33,621 nucleotides of DNA from Lachnospiraceae bacterium (GTDB lineage Bacteria > Bacillota > Clostridia > Lachnospirales > Lachnospiraceae): positions 1 through 33,621 of the forward strand of contig SVEW01000003.1 of the NCBI GenBank assembly GCA_015057205.1. Direction: 5' to 3'. Made by a program: the position numbers and the translations under genes. Positions 17,633-27,624 of this stretch are shown here, in pieces. The notes under the pieces are model-generated. The model worked only from the letters and a program-made list of their open reading frames with translations. It was not told the DNA's origin and searched no databases. Within the stretch, counting starts at the first letter, position 1, and every line of letters begins with the position of its first letter.

Positions 17633-18097
17633 CTCGACATCCTCCATGCGCTCATCCGAATCCGCCGCGGCCGTTGCCAACTCGTCGCATCGTTCATTAT
17701 ACACATGCCCTGCATGTCCCTTCACCCAGCAAAACGTAACCTGATGTTGTTCGGTTGCCGCCACCAGTCGTTTCCATAAATCCACATTCTTAACCGGCTT
17801 CTTATCCGCTTTCTTCCAGTTGTTCTTTACCCAGGAACCAATCCAGTTCTGGTTAAAAGCATCAATTACATACTTGGAATCCGATGTAAACACAACTTCG
17901 CAAGGACGATTCAACGCCTCAAACCCTACGATAGCACCCATCAGCTCCATACGATTGTTCGTCGTATTCACGTAGCCTCCGGAATACTCCCGAATGTGTT
18001 CTTCCCCTTTCGGATCCACGTAACGAAGCACTGTGCCGTAACCTCCCGGCCCCGGATTGCCTCGCGCCGAGCCATCGGAATAAATTTCTACTTTCAA
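17621..18097 (-). CDS. rnhA: ribonuclease HI
   Basis: [60 protein letters not shown]; likely TTG start at 18097. Confidence 0.9.
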   Translation of the reverse strand: MKVEIYSDGSARGNPGPGGYGTVLRYVDPKGEEHIREYSGGYVNTTNNRMELMGAIVGFEALNRPCEVVFTSDSKYVIDAFNQNWIGSWVKNNWKKADKKPVKNVDLWKRLVAATEQHQVTFCWVKGHAGHVYNERCDELATAAADSDERMEDVELKS

Positions 18098-18182
18098 AAA
18101 AGCTATCCTCCTTTGGTCTATTACTACATTATAGCATAACTCTTTCATTTTTCCTACGTTATCTTTTGTACTTTTTTGTGAA

Positions 18183-19658
18183 TCATATGATAATACAAAC
18201 CATTCCACCGTTTAAATCGTTCACAATCTTTTCCATACTCTCCATTAATTTCCGTTGACTTTCTTCATCCATCATGGCAATTTTGCGTTGCATCCCCTCT
18301 TCCACCAGTTCTCCAACGGTTTTTCCAAAGATGTTGATATTCAAAAAATCACTTTTTTCCTTTCCTTCCTCCTTCATATAAGCAAGAAGTCCTTCCGCCT
18401 GTTCCCTGCTTCCTACAATGGGCGCAATTTCCGTTTCAATATTCGCTTTGATCAAATGCACCGATGGCGAAAATGCCTTGATTTTAATTCCATATTTATT
18501 GCCGTGTTTCACAAGCTGAGGTTCTTTTAACGTAATTTCTGACAACTGCGGTTTCATTACCCCATACCCCTTGCGATGCACATTGTCAAAAGCTTCTGCC
18601 AGACTGCTTACCCGCTTTTTCTGAGAGGATAACTCTACCAGCAAGTTTAATAGTTCTGCCTCGCCTGCGATGGTTTCCCCCGTTAGATTGCTGATGTATC
18701 CATAGTAACAGGATTGTGGCACCAACAAGGTAAACACAACTTCTCCGCCAGCCGGATTTATCTCTTTTTTACGCACCTCACTAACCAACCCTTCTCCACT
18801 TATGGGCTCTTTGCCCATCACCTGGTTCATGACCTGCATATGTTGAATCATTTGGCGCCCTGTTTTCAAAAGCGATTCCATCACCTCATTTTCTTCCGGC
18901 AACGTTCTGGTCCATTCCGGAATTTCGAAGTACCAGCGCATAATCGGAAATTCATACAACAGGGTTTCCAAAAGCTCCTGCCCATCCTTCTGCGAAAATT
19001 GCTCCACATTCATCGGCACCACGGTTACCTGATATCGCTCCCTTAGGGTTTTTGCCAATGTTTTGGTCTCTTCCGCGTAGGGGTGATTGGTATTTAACAC
19101 CACAACAAACGGTTTTCCAATTTTCTTTAATTCCTGCACCGTCTCTTCTTCTGCCACTTCGTAAGCCATCCGCGGAATGTCCGTAAAACTGCCATCCGTC
19201 GTCATAACAATCCCGAGAGTCGCATGTTCATGAATCACTTTTTGTGTTCCCACTCGCGCTGCCTTGGAAAAAGGAATTTCACTGTCAAACCAGGGTGTGT
19301 GAACCATACGCTCCGTCCCATTTTCCATATGCCCTTCCACGCCGTCAATCATAAAACCGACGCAATCCACTAACCGCACCCTGCATTTCGTTTGTTCATC
19401 CAATACAATCTCCGCCGCCTTTGCCGGAACAAACTTCGGCTCCGTAGTCATAATGGTTTTGCCCTGAGCCGCCTGTGGTAATTCATCAATCGCTTCCTGC
19501 CTTCCCACTTCGTCTGTCAAAAACGGCAATACACACGCTTCCATAAAACGCTTGATAAACGTACTCTTCCCTGTTCGTACCGGTCCTACGACCCCAAGGT
19601 AAATCTCCCCATTGGTCCGCATTCGAATATCCTGATAAACTGAAAAATTCATATCCAT
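18183..19658 (-). CDS. spoIVA: stage IV sporulation protein A
   Basis: [28 protein letters not shown]...[24 protein letters not shown]; likely start near 19658. Confidence 0.96.
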   Translation of the reverse strand: MDMNFSVYQDIRMRTNGEIYLGVVGPVRTGKSTFIKRFMEACVLPFLTDEVGRQEAIDELPQAAQGKTIMTTEPKFVPAKAAEIVLDEQTKCRVRLVDCVGFMIDGVEGHMENGTERMVHTPWFDSEIPFSKAARVGTQKVIHEHATLGIVMTTDGSFTDIPRMAYEVAEEETVQELKKIGKPFVVVLNTNHPYAEETKTLAKTLRERYQVTVVPMNVEQFSQKDGQELLETLLYEFPIMRWYFEIPEWTRTLPEENEVMESLLKTGRQMIQHMQVMNQVMGKEPISGEGLVSEVRKKEINPAGGEVVFTLLVPQSCYYGYISNLTGETIAGEAELLNLLVELSSQKKRVSSLAEAFDNVHRKGYGVMKPQLSEITLKEPQLVKHGNKYGIKIKAFSPSVHLIKANIETEIAPIVGSREQAEGLLAYMKEEGKEKSDFLNINIFGKTVGELVEEGMQRKIAMMDEESQRKLMESMEKIVNDLNGGMVCIII

Positions 19659-19681
19659 AAAATCACCTTCCTCATAGCATA

Positions 19682-19710
19682 GTCTATGAATCTTTCGTGA
19701 TAAGTATGAA
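19682..19710 (-). promoter_or_regulatory. sigma-E-like promoter of spoIVA
   Basis: Minus strand: TCATACT, 14-nt spacer, CATAGACT. Confidence 0.65.
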
Positions 19711-19711
19711 C

Positions 19712-19772
19712 AAAAAAACATCCTCAAATTGTGGGATTTTATAAGCGCATGCGCTCCCACTTTTGAGGATGT
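19712..19772 (-). terminator. long bipartite terminator after nfnB
   Basis: Minus strand: ACATCCTCAA..GTGGGA...TCCCAC..TTGAGGATGT then TTTTTTT; the loop contains the palindrome AGCGCATGCGCT. Confidence 0.88.
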
Positions 19773-19786
19773 CTATTGATTCGTCT

Positions 19787-21166
19787 CTATTTACTTAAAT
19801 ACTCATGAATACCCTTCGCTGCCGCTTTTCCGGCTCCCATGGCCAGAATTACCGTTGCCGCTCCGGTAACTGCATCACCGCCTGCAAACACACCGGCCTT
19901 ACTGGTCTGCCCATTTGCTTCATCTGCGACAATACATTTTTTCTTATTAGCCTCAAGGCCTTCGGTTGTGGATGTAATCAATGGGTTTGGCGATGTTCCC
20001 AAAGACATGATTACAGTATCCGCCTCGATTTCAAACTCAGATCCCGGCACCTCAACCGGTCTTCTTCTTCCGGAAGCATCCGGTTCGCCCAATTCCATCT
20101 TGATAACACGAATGCCCTTTACCCAGCCATCTTCGTTAACCAAAATTTCCGTTGGGTTGGTCAAAAGATTAAATACTACTCCCTCTTCTTTTGCATGATG
20201 TACTTCCTCTACTCGCGCCGGAAGCTCTGCTTCACTACGACGGTAAACAATATGCACATCCGCACCAAGACGAAGGGCTGTTCTTGCTGCGTCCATGGCT
20301 ACATTTCCACCACCTACAACAACAACCTTCTGTCCTGCATGAATCGGGGTTTCATACTGTTTAAATGCCTTCATCAGGTTATTTCTGGTTAAATACTCAT
20401 TGGCAGAAAATACGCCGTTGGCATTCTCTCCCGGAATCCCCATGAATTTCGGAAGTCCTGCACCGGAACCGATAAATACTGCTTCAAAGCCTTCTTCTTC
20501 CATCAATTCATCGATGGTAACAGACTTACCGATGATAACGTTTTTCTCAATCTTAACACCAAGGCTCTTAACATTCTCCACTTCCTTGGCAACCACCTTC
20601 TCTTTTGGAAGACGGAATTCCGGAATGCCATATACCAACACTCCACCTGCTTCGTGCAATGCCTCAAAAATGGTTACGTCATAACCGATTCTTGCCAGAT
20701 CACCGGCACAGGTAAGTCCTGCAGGGCCGGAACCAATAACAGCCACCTTCTTGCCATTCTTCTCTTTTGCCGGTTGTGGTTTCACACCATGTTCAGAAGC
20801 CCAATCCGCTACAAAACGCTCTAATTTACCAATGGCAACCGCTTCGCCTTTCACGCCGCGAATACACTTGCCCTCGCACTGGCTTTCCTGTGGGCATACA
20901 CGACCACATACTGCAGGTAATGCAGAGGATTCGGAAATAATTTCATACGCTTTCTCGAAATTGCGGTTCTTAACCTGCTCAATAAATGCCGGAATGTTAA
21001 TGGATACCGGACATCCACTTACACACATAGGATTCTTACAGTTTAAGCAACGACCTGCCTCTTCAACTGCCTCTTCCTCTGTGTATCCCAAACATACTTC
21101 ATCAAAATTGGTTGCACGTACCTTTGCGTCCTGTTCGGTAATCGGTACTCGTTTCATCATATCCAT
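19787..21166 (-). CDS. NADPH-dependent glutamate synthase small-chain-like / NfnB-like FAD oxidoreductase
   Basis: CLNCKNPMCVSGCPVSINIPAFI, VCGRVCPQESQCEGKCIRG, VIGSGPAGLTCAGDLA, VVGGGNVAMDAARTALRLGA; adjacent to the NfnA-like gene. Confidence 0.88.
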   Translation of the reverse strand: MDMMKRVPITEQDAKVRATNFDEVCLGYTEEEAVEEAGRCLNCKNPMCVSGCPVSINIPAFIEQVKNRNFEKAYEIISESSALPAVCGRVCPQESQCEGKCIRGVKGEAVAIGKLERFVADWASEHGVKPQPAKEKNGKKVAVIGSGPAGLTCAGDLARIGYDVTIFEALHEAGGVLVYGIPEFRLPKEKVVAKEVENVKSLGVKIEKNVIIGKSVTIDELMEEEGFEAVFIGSGAGLPKFMGIPGENANGVFSANEYLTRNNLMKAFKQYETPIHAGQKVVVVGGGNVAMDAARTALRLGADVHIVYRRSEAELPARVEEVHHAKEEGVVFNLLTNPTEILVNEDGWVKGIRVIKMELGEPDASGRRRPVEVPGSEFEIEADTVIMSLGTSPNPLITSTTEGLEANKKKCIVADEANGQTSKAGVFAGGDAVTGAATVILAMGAGKAAAKGIHEYLSK

Positions 21167-22053
21167 TAGTTGTCACCTCCGCAATTTCCACATCCGCCAT
21201 GATGTGTTTTTCCTTCGCGTAATCGTAATAACGCGCGTCCTTCTTCCGTCTTGTACATCTGCTGACGTTTCATTGCTTCGTCAAAATTAATCAGATGTCC
21301 GTCAAATTCCGGACCGTCTACGCAGGCAAACTTAATCTCATCCCCAACACTCAATCGGCAGGCACCACACATACCGGTACCATCCACCATAATCGGGTTC
21401 ATGGAAACAATGGTTGGAATATTAAATTTCTTGGTTGTCAAACAACAGAATTTCATCATAATCATAGGTCCAATGGAAACGCAGACATCATACTGTTTTC
21501 CTTCTGCTACCAAATCTTCGATAACTTTCGTTACCATACCACTTCTTCCATAGCTTCCATCATCGGTGGTAATATAGAGATTGCCGGCAACTGCCTCCAT
21601 CTCTTTTTCCAGGATAATCAAATCCTTAGTCTTGGCACCCACAATTACATCCGCATCAATGCCATGCTCATGAAGCCATTTTACCTGCGGATATACCGGA
21701 GCGGTGCCAACACCACCTGCAACAAAAAGAATTTTCTTTTTCTTGGTTTCTTCTACGTCATCCGTGACTAACTCGGATGGATTTCCCAAAGGTCCTACCA
21801 CATCCATAAAGCTATCACCGGCCTTTAATGCGGTCATAGCTTCTGTTGATGCGCCTACGGGCTGAAAAACGATTGTGACGGTTTCCTGCTGGCGATCATA
21901 ATCGCAAATCGTAAGCGGAATGCGCTCTCCTTCCTCATCGGTTTTGACGATTAAAAACTGTCCCGGTAAGCAATGTTTTGCCACACGCGGTGCCTTCACA
22001 ACCATGAGATAAATATTCTCATTAAGCTTTTCGGCCTTCAAAATTGAATACAT
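21166..22053 (-). CDS. NfnA-like sulfide dehydrogenase/ferredoxin-NADP reductase subunit
   Basis: FVAGGVGTAPVYPQVKWL; C-terminal CGACRLSVGDEIKFACVDGPEF [2Fe-2S]-type cysteines; overlaps the nfnB-like start. Confidence 0.87.
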   Translation of the reverse strand: MYSILKAEKLNENIYLMVVKAPRVAKHCLPGQFLIVKTDEEGERIPLTICDYDRQQETVTIVFQPVGASTEAMTALKAGDSFMDVVGPLGNPSELVTDDVEETKKKKILFVAGGVGTAPVYPQVKWLHEHGIDADVIVGAKTKDLIILEKEMEAVAGNLYITTDDGSYGRSGMVTKVIEDLVAEGKQYDVCVSIGPMIMMKFCCLTTKKFNIPTIVSMNPIMVDGTGMCGACRLSVGDEIKFACVDGPEFDGHLINFDEAMKRQQMYKTEEGRALLRLREGKTHHGGCGNCGGDN

Positions 22054-22081
22054 GAAATTGTTCCTCCCTCATACATGCTAT

Positions 22082-23023
22082 TTAATTAAAATATACCAGT
22101 TCGTCTTCTGGTTTTTCTGCCTCTTTGATTTCTTTTACATAAAGAACCGGCCCCTTGCCGCGATATTCTTTGGCAAATTCGGTCTTCATCTCTGCTGTTA
22201 CCCATATCCATGACTTGTGTGGAATTTCTTTGGATTTGTCGTATTTTGCTTTAAATCCGATAAACTGAATATCTTCAACACAACAGGTCATGGCAAAACG
22301 CCCCGGCACAAAGGTGCCTTTTTTCATTTTATCCGGGTTATACACAAGGGCAAGGAATTTCACCGTCTTGCCATCGTATTTCCGCGGATTCTCCTGTGCA
22401 TCGATAAACCAGATTCCATAATCCATATCCGTAATCTCAATGGTATCTTGCGTAATATCATACGGCAATGGTTCCGGTGTTTCATCGATGGTGCCATCCT
22501 TCTTCTCATAAACAATCTGTGCCCGACGGTTGTTGGTCTTTACCGCCGTACGGAATTTAATTTTCGGCGTATTCTCGTCACTGCGGTTAAAAATAACCAC
22601 ATCCGACAAAAACAACTGCTCCATCATCATGGCACGCATATTGGTCAGGTAGTTCTCAAACGTTGTAGAATCCACCGTAGTCAACACCTGCACCAGTTCA
22701 CAGCTTTCCGGCAATACTTCTTCTGCAAAATCTGCAACTTCCCAGGTTCCGTTATATTCGATAAAAATATTATCCGGCCAGTATTCCCGCACACACTTAT
22801 CAATAAACTCTTTATTGAACTCTTCTTTTTTCTCAACAAACACTATAGACGTGTTCATTTTCTCCAATTTGTCTTCGTCAAACTCCTCATCACCATCTTC
22901 GCAAACGATAATCAGGTTCTTTGAACCGATTCCAAACCCATTTTCCACCAGGGTTTCTTTAATCAGGGTAGTTTTTCCACTATCCATGAAACCGGTAAAC
23001 AGATATACACCAATTGTATCCAT
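22082..23023 (-). CDS. CobW-like GTPase fused to a DUF1980-like C-terminal domain
   Basis: Walker A GFMDSGKTT; C-terminus GKTVKFLALVYNPDKMKKGTFVPGRFAMTCCVEDIQFIGFKA...SWIWVTAEM...GPVLYVKEIKEAEKPEDELVYFN. Confidence 0.75.
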   Translation of the reverse strand: MDTIGVYLFTGFMDSGKTTLIKETLVENGFGIGSKNLIIVCEDGDEEFDEDKLEKMNTSIVFVEKKEEFNKEFIDKCVREYWPDNIFIEYNGTWEVADFAEEVLPESCELVQVLTTVDSTTFENYLTNMRAMMMEQLFLSDVVIFNRSDENTPKIKFRTAVKTNNRRAQIVYEKKDGTIDETPEPLPYDITQDTIEITDMDYGIWFIDAQENPRKYDGKTVKFLALVYNPDKMKKGTFVPGRFAMTCCVEDIQFIGFKAKYDKSKEIPHKSWIWVTAEMKTEFAKEYRGKGPVLYVKEIKEAEKPEDELVYFN

Positions 23024-23032
23024 GTTGCTCTC

Positions 23033-24211
23033 CTACATTCCAAATAAGGTCTTCATTTCCTCTTCTTCTACGTTGGTTCCAATGACCACCAGACGACCGG
23101 TGTAATCCGGTGCGCCGTCACGCAATTCATAATCACCCGGAACCATATTAAAATAAATCCACTTGCCGTCCGTTGCCGGAATCATTCCTTTTGCACGTAA
23201 AATTGTACTTTCGTATTTTTCAGAATGACACAAGGTATCCAGCGCCTTCTCAACGGTTGCACGGTCAAATTTATGTGGTGTCTCAATACCCCAGCTAATA
23301 AACACATCATCTGCATGATGATGTCCATCTTCGTGATGATGTCCACAAGAACAGTTGCCATGCTCATCGTAATGATGCTCGTGATGGTCGTGGTCATGAT
23401 GATGCTCGTGCTCATGCTCGTGATGCTCATGCTCGTGCTCACGATGATGCTCGTGCTCGTGGTCATGATGATGCTCGTGCTCGTGCTCATGCTCGTGGTC
23501 GTGGTCATGTCCACAGCAACAATGTCCGTCTTCATCGTGATGATGATGTTCATGATCGTGATGATGCTCATGATGTTCATGTTCTACCTCATGAAGAATC
23601 TCATCTTTCAGAGAAGCCTTCTTCTCTACAGCACTTAAAATCACGTCTCCACTTAATTCATCCCATGGCGTAGTAATAATCGCCGCCTTCGGGTTCTTTT
23701 CCTGTAATACGCTTACACATTCGGTTAACTTTGCATCGTCCATATCCTGTGTACGGCTCAATACAATCGTTGTAGCATATTCAACCTGATTATTGAAAAA
23801 CTCACCGAATGCCTTCATCTGTTTTAATGCCTTCTTACCATTTACAACCGTAACAAGACCGTTTAATTCTACATCCAACGTCTTAGCTACGTCTGCAACA
23901 CTTGCCATTACATCCGATAATTTACCTACTCCGGATGGCTCTACCAAAATACGGTCCGGATGAAATTTGTCAACTACTTCTCCCATATTCTTGGTGAAGT
24001 CGCCAACCAAAGAACAGCAGATACAACCGGAGTTCATTTCCGTAACCGTAATACCGGAATCCTTTAAAAATCCTCCATCAATACCTACTTCTCCATATTC
24101 ATTTTCAATCAAAACAACCTTTTCACCCTTGAAAACCTCTTCCAACAGCTTCTTAATTAACGTTGTCTTTCCGGCTCCCAAAAATCCGGAAATAATATCA
24201 ATCTTTGTCAT
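23033..24211 (-). CDS. CobW/COG0523 family GTP-binding metallochaperone with long His-rich insert
   Basis: GFLGAGKTTLIKKLLEE, MNSGCICCSL (CxCC), EPSGVGKLSDV; about 100-aa His/Glu/Asp-rich stretch; C-terminal CobW_C-like region. Confidence 0.92.
   Translation of the reverse strand: MTKIDIISGFLGAGKTTLIKKLLEEVFKGEKVVLIENEYGEVGIDGGFLKDSGITVTEMNSGCICCSLVGDFTKNMGEVVDKFHPDRILVEPSGVGKLSDVMASVADVAKTLDVELNGLVTVVNGKKALKQMKAFGEFFNNQVEYATTIVLSRTQDMDDAKLTECVSVLQEKNPKAAIITTPWDELSGDVILSAVEKKASLKDEILHEVEHEHHEHHHDHEHHHHDEDGHCCCGHDHDHEHEHEHEHHHDHEHEHHREHEHEHHEHEHEHHHDHDHHEHHYDEHGNCSCGHHHEDGHHHADDVFISWGIETPHKFDRATVEKALDTLCHSEKYESTILRAKGMIPATDGKWIYFNMVPGDYELRDGAPDYTGRLVVIGTNVEEEEMKTLFGM
23310..23590. repeat. low-complexity DNA encoding the His-rich insert
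   Basis: Iterated gatgatgctcgtgctcatgctcgtggtc-type motifs, coding HEHEHHHDHEHE on the minus strand. Confidence 0.85.
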
Positions 24212-24225
24212 ACTAAAACCTCACT

Positions 24226-25959
24226 TTACATGGAAATATTGTATAGATTTGCATAAACACCCTGCTTTTGCAAAAGTGCTTCATGTGTTCCTTCTTCAGC
24301 GATACTGCCATCTTCTGCCAGTACCAAAATTCGCTTCGCATTGCGAATCGTACTTAAACGGTGAGCAATAACAAATGTCGTTCGATTCTTAGCCAATGTT
24401 TCTAAGGATTCCTGCACCACTTTCTCGCTCTCATTATCCAAAGCACTGGTAGCCTCATCAAAAATGAGAATCGGTGGATTTTTTAAAAATACTCTGGCTA
24501 ATGACAACCTCTGCTTCTGTCCTCCGGATAATTTAATACCACGCTGTCCAATATCGGTATCGTAGCCATCCGGCAAACTCATAATAAAATCATGTGCATT
24601 GGCTGCTTTGGCCGCTTTTACAATCTCTTCGTCCGTAGCATCCGGCTTACCATAAAGAATATTTTCCCGCACAGTTCCTACAAACAAATATACATCCTGC
24701 GCCACAATCCCAATATGATCGCGCAGACTCTTCATGGTAAACTGTCGCACATCCGTGCCGTCCACCTTCACAGCGCCTCCGGTAACATCATAAAAACGCG
24801 GAATCAGCGAGCACAAAGTACTCTTTCCTGCACCGGAAGCACCAACAAGCGCCACATACTCGCCCGGAGCAACAGAAAGATTCAGATGATTTAATACCAT
24901 CTGGTCATTCTTCTCATAAGCAAAGGAAACATCTTCAAAGGAAATAGCACCTTTAACCGTTTCCATTACCGTGGCATCCGGCTTATCCTGAATATCCGGT
25001 TCAATGGCCATGATTTCACAAAACCGCTCGTATCCGGAATACCCGTTTAAAAACGTCTCAACAAAGTTAATTAACTTTCTTACCGGTTCGGTATAGGTTG
25101 AAATATAAAGTAAAAAGGTAATCAAATCTTCTATCTTCACCTGTCCACCCGTAATAAATATGGTGCCTCCAACCACAACCAATACCTGAATCAATGTCAC
25201 AAAGGCATTCATACCGGAATTAAATCCGGCCATATAGCGATAGCTATCCTTCTTAGCTGACAAAAAGCCATCGTTGCCTTCCTTAAACTTCTTCATCTCC
25301 TCAGATTCGTTAGCAAAGGATTTTACCACACGAATTCCTGATAGATTATCTTCAATCTGGCTATTAATCGCTGCAATCTTAATACGATTGTTGCGATAAG
25401 CTCGCTTCATGCGATTTTTGAAAATATAAGCATACAAAAGCATAACCGGTACCAATGCAAAGGCAATCAAGCAAAGGCGCACGTTAATACGGAACAGAAT
25501 GATAAAGGACCCAATTATCTTGATAAAAGAAATCACAATATCCTCCGGTCCATGATGTAACAATTCGGTAATGTCAAATAAATCGTTGGTAATACGGCTC
25601 ATGAGCTGACCAACCTTTTGATTATCAAAGAAATTAAAAGACAACTTCTGATAATGGCCAAAAATCTTACGTCGCATATCGTATTCGATCTTTGCACCCA
25701 TTACATGTCCGTAATACGTTATAAAATAATTACAATAAATTTCAAGCCCGACTAATACCAACATCAAAACGCCAAGCTTTAGCACCATCTCCAACGCTTC
25801 CGTTGGTCCTAAATGAATTACATAATGCGTAATGTAGCGGATAATCAATGGCAGAACCAGTGCAATTCCGGCTCCCAACATTGCAAAAAACATATCCGCA
25901 AAAAACACACCCTTGTATGGCTTATAGTATCCTGCAAGGTTCTTTAAATTGTTCCACAT
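24226..25959 (-). CDS. ABC transporter, fused permease/ATP-binding (exporter type)
   Basis: Six-TM N-terminus; Walker A GASGAGKSTLC; LSGGQKQRLSLARV signature; ILIFDEATSALD. Confidence 0.95.
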   Translation of the reverse strand: MWNNLKNLAGYYKPYKGVFFADMFFAMLGAGIALVLPLIIRYITHYVIHLGPTEALEMVLKLGVLMLVLVGLEIYCNYFITYYGHVMGAKIEYDMRRKIFGHYQKLSFNFFDNQKVGQLMSRITNDLFDITELLHHGPEDIVISFIKIIGSFIILFRINVRLCLIAFALVPVMLLYAYIFKNRMKRAYRNNRIKIAAINSQIEDNLSGIRVVKSFANESEEMKKFKEGNDGFLSAKKDSYRYMAGFNSGMNAFVTLIQVLVVVGGTIFITGGQVKIEDLITFLLYISTYTEPVRKLINFVETFLNGYSGYERFCEIMAIEPDIQDKPDATVMETVKGAISFEDVSFAYEKNDQMVLNHLNLSVAPGEYVALVGASGAGKSTLCSLIPRFYDVTGGAVKVDGTDVRQFTMKSLRDHIGIVAQDVYLFVGTVRENILYGKPDATDEEIVKAAKAANAHDFIMSLPDGYDTDIGQRGIKLSGGQKQRLSLARVFLKNPPILIFDEATSALDNESEKVVQESLETLAKNRTTFVIAHRLSTIRNAKRILVLAEDGSIAEEGTHEALLQKQGVYANLYNISM

Positions 25960-25997
25960 AGTTTCCCAGTACCTTTCTCATTTGTACACCAATCACT

Positions 25998-26025
25998 ATT
26001 ATAACACTATTCTCTTTCTTTGCAA
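25998..26025 (-). promoter_or_regulatory. candidate sigma-A promoter of the ABC-cobW-cobW-nfn unit
   Basis: Minus strand: TTGCAA, 16-nt spacer, TATAAT. Confidence 0.5.
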
Positions 26026-26900
26026 GCAAACACTTTTCTACAAAGTAATTTTGCAGTGGTAGTATTGGCAAGTCCGCCCTCTGCAGTTTCCTTTAAGGAC
26101 ACATCCATCTTGTTCCCTACCTCCGCCATAGCTTCTATAACTTCATCAGCCGGAATAGCACTTTTCACACCACAAAGCACCAGTTCTGCAGCCACAATAG
26201 CGTTGGCTACACCGGAAGAATTCCGTTTAACGCAAGGTATTTCCACCAAACCTGCAACCGGGTCACACACCAGTCCCATAATATTTTTCAATGCTATGGC
26301 TACCGCATGGGCACACTGGGTTGGTGTTCCGCCGGATAGTTCCACAATGGCTGCAGCCGCCATGGCTGACGCCGCGCCACACTCTGCCTGACATCCGCCT
26401 TCTGCACCGGCAATGCTTGCGTTATTGGCAATTACCATACCAACTGCAGATGCTGTCAAAAGTGCACGCACACAATCATCTTCGCTTACACCTTTTTCCT
26501 CTTCCATAGTTATCAACGCTGCCGGCAAAATTCCGCAAGAGCCTGCCGTTGGTGCTGCAACAATTTTACCCATAGCTGCATTTAATTCAGAAATAGCCGT
26601 TGCACGCATCAATGCCCCTGCCATAAAAGAACCGGTTAATGTGCGCTTTTCTTCCAGAGCCGTTTTAATTTTATAGGCATCCCCACCGGTAAGCCCGCTG
26701 GTGGATTTGATATCTTTTTTCTGTCCACGCAGATTCGCACTCTTCATTACCTTATACTGTTCTCTCATACGATTCAGTACATCCGGCTGTGAGCACTCCA
26801 ACACGTTGGCCTGCTCCATCAGTACCAGGTCAGAAAGCTTCATACCGCGATTCTCCGCCATTTCCACAATCTCCTGTAAAGATCGATATGTAAATTCCAT
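26007..26900 (-). CDS. sdaAA: L-serine dehydratase, iron-sulfur-dependent, alpha subunit
   Basis: SGLTGGDAYK, PTAGSCGILPAALI, GCQAECGAASAMAAAA, CDPVAGLVEIPCVKRN. Confidence 0.95.
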   Translation of the reverse strand: MEFTYRSLQEIVEMAENRGMKLSDLVLMEQANVLECSQPDVLNRMREQYKVMKSANLRGQKKDIKSTSGLTGGDAYKIKTALEEKRTLTGSFMAGALMRATAISELNAAMGKIVAAPTAGSCGILPAALITMEEEKGVSEDDCVRALLTASAVGMVIANNASIAGAEGGCQAECGAASAMAAAAIVELSGGTPTQCAHAVAIALKNIMGLVCDPVAGLVEIPCVKRNSSGVANAIVAAELVLCGVKSAIPADEVIEAMAEVGNKMDVSLKETAEGGLANTTTAKLLCRKVFACKERE

Positions 26901-26901
26901 G

Positions 26902-27567
26902 CTACTTTCCTCCTGCCAATAACATAATACAACGGGTTACGCCTACAAACCGGTCAATATACGTCGTTACATCCAAATCGGTATGACCATCAATAGCAAT
27001 GCACAAAATAGCCTGTCCTCCTTTGGTTTCGCGAGATAATGCCATATTACATACATTAATACCGCAGTTTCCAAGAAACTCGGCTACTTTTCCTACGATA
27101 CCCGGCATATCCTGATGAACCACAATCAACGTATCATTCTGTCCGTTGATGGATACTTCCATTCCGTCAATCTGAGAAATAAAAATGTTTCCGCCACCAA
27201 TGGATGCACCGGTAACAGCCACGCTGCTTCCGTTTTCGCCTTTCAACGTAATAATGGCGGAATTCGGGTGTTTGGCCGGTCGCGAAGCTTCTCTGATAAA
27301 AATCTGCACACCTTCGTCCTTGGCAATCTGTAAACTGTTTCGAATCCGTTCGTCATCCGGATTCATTCCTAAAATACCACCCACCAAAGCCTTGTCTGTA
27401 CCATGTCCCTTATAGGTCTTGGCAAAGGAACCAAACAATTCCACATCGGCTTGTACAATCTTCTCCTTCATCAATAAGCTCGCAATTTTCCCAATACGGG
27501 CAGCGCCTGCTGTATGGGAACTGGAGGGTCCAATCATAACCGGACCAATAATATCAAAAATATTCAT
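26902..27567 (-). CDS. sdaAB: L-serine dehydratase, iron-sulfur-dependent, beta subunit
   Basis: MNIFDIIGPVMIGPSSSHTAGAARIG...GHGTDKALVGGILGM; C-terminal ACT-like region. Confidence 0.94.
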   Translation of the reverse strand: MNIFDIIGPVMIGPSSSHTAGAARIGKIASLLMKEKIVQADVELFGSFAKTYKGHGTDKALVGGILGMNPDDERIRNSLQIAKDEGVQIFIREASRPAKHPNSAIITLKGENGSSVAVTGASIGGGNIFISQIDGMEVSINGQNDTLIVVHQDMPGIVGKVAEFLGNCGINVCNMALSRETKGGQAILCIAIDGHTDLDVTTYIDRFVGVTRCIMLLAGGK

Positions 27568-27590
27568 CGCATTCACCCTCACATTGCAAA

Positions 27591-27612
27591 GGTCGGGGAT
27601 AAAACCCCGACC
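27591..27612. terminator. GC-rich hairpin between argS and sdaAB, possible weak terminator
   Basis: GGTCGGGG (27591-27598) / CCCCGACC (27605-27612). Confidence 0.6.
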
Positions 27613-27624
27613 CCAAATATCCAG

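Noticed and set aside
23182-23638. ORFs MNIMSIITIMNIIITMK... (minus) and MTQGIQRLL... (plus) in the His-rich region
   Set aside because: Off-frame readings of low-complexity DNA encoding the His-rich insert.
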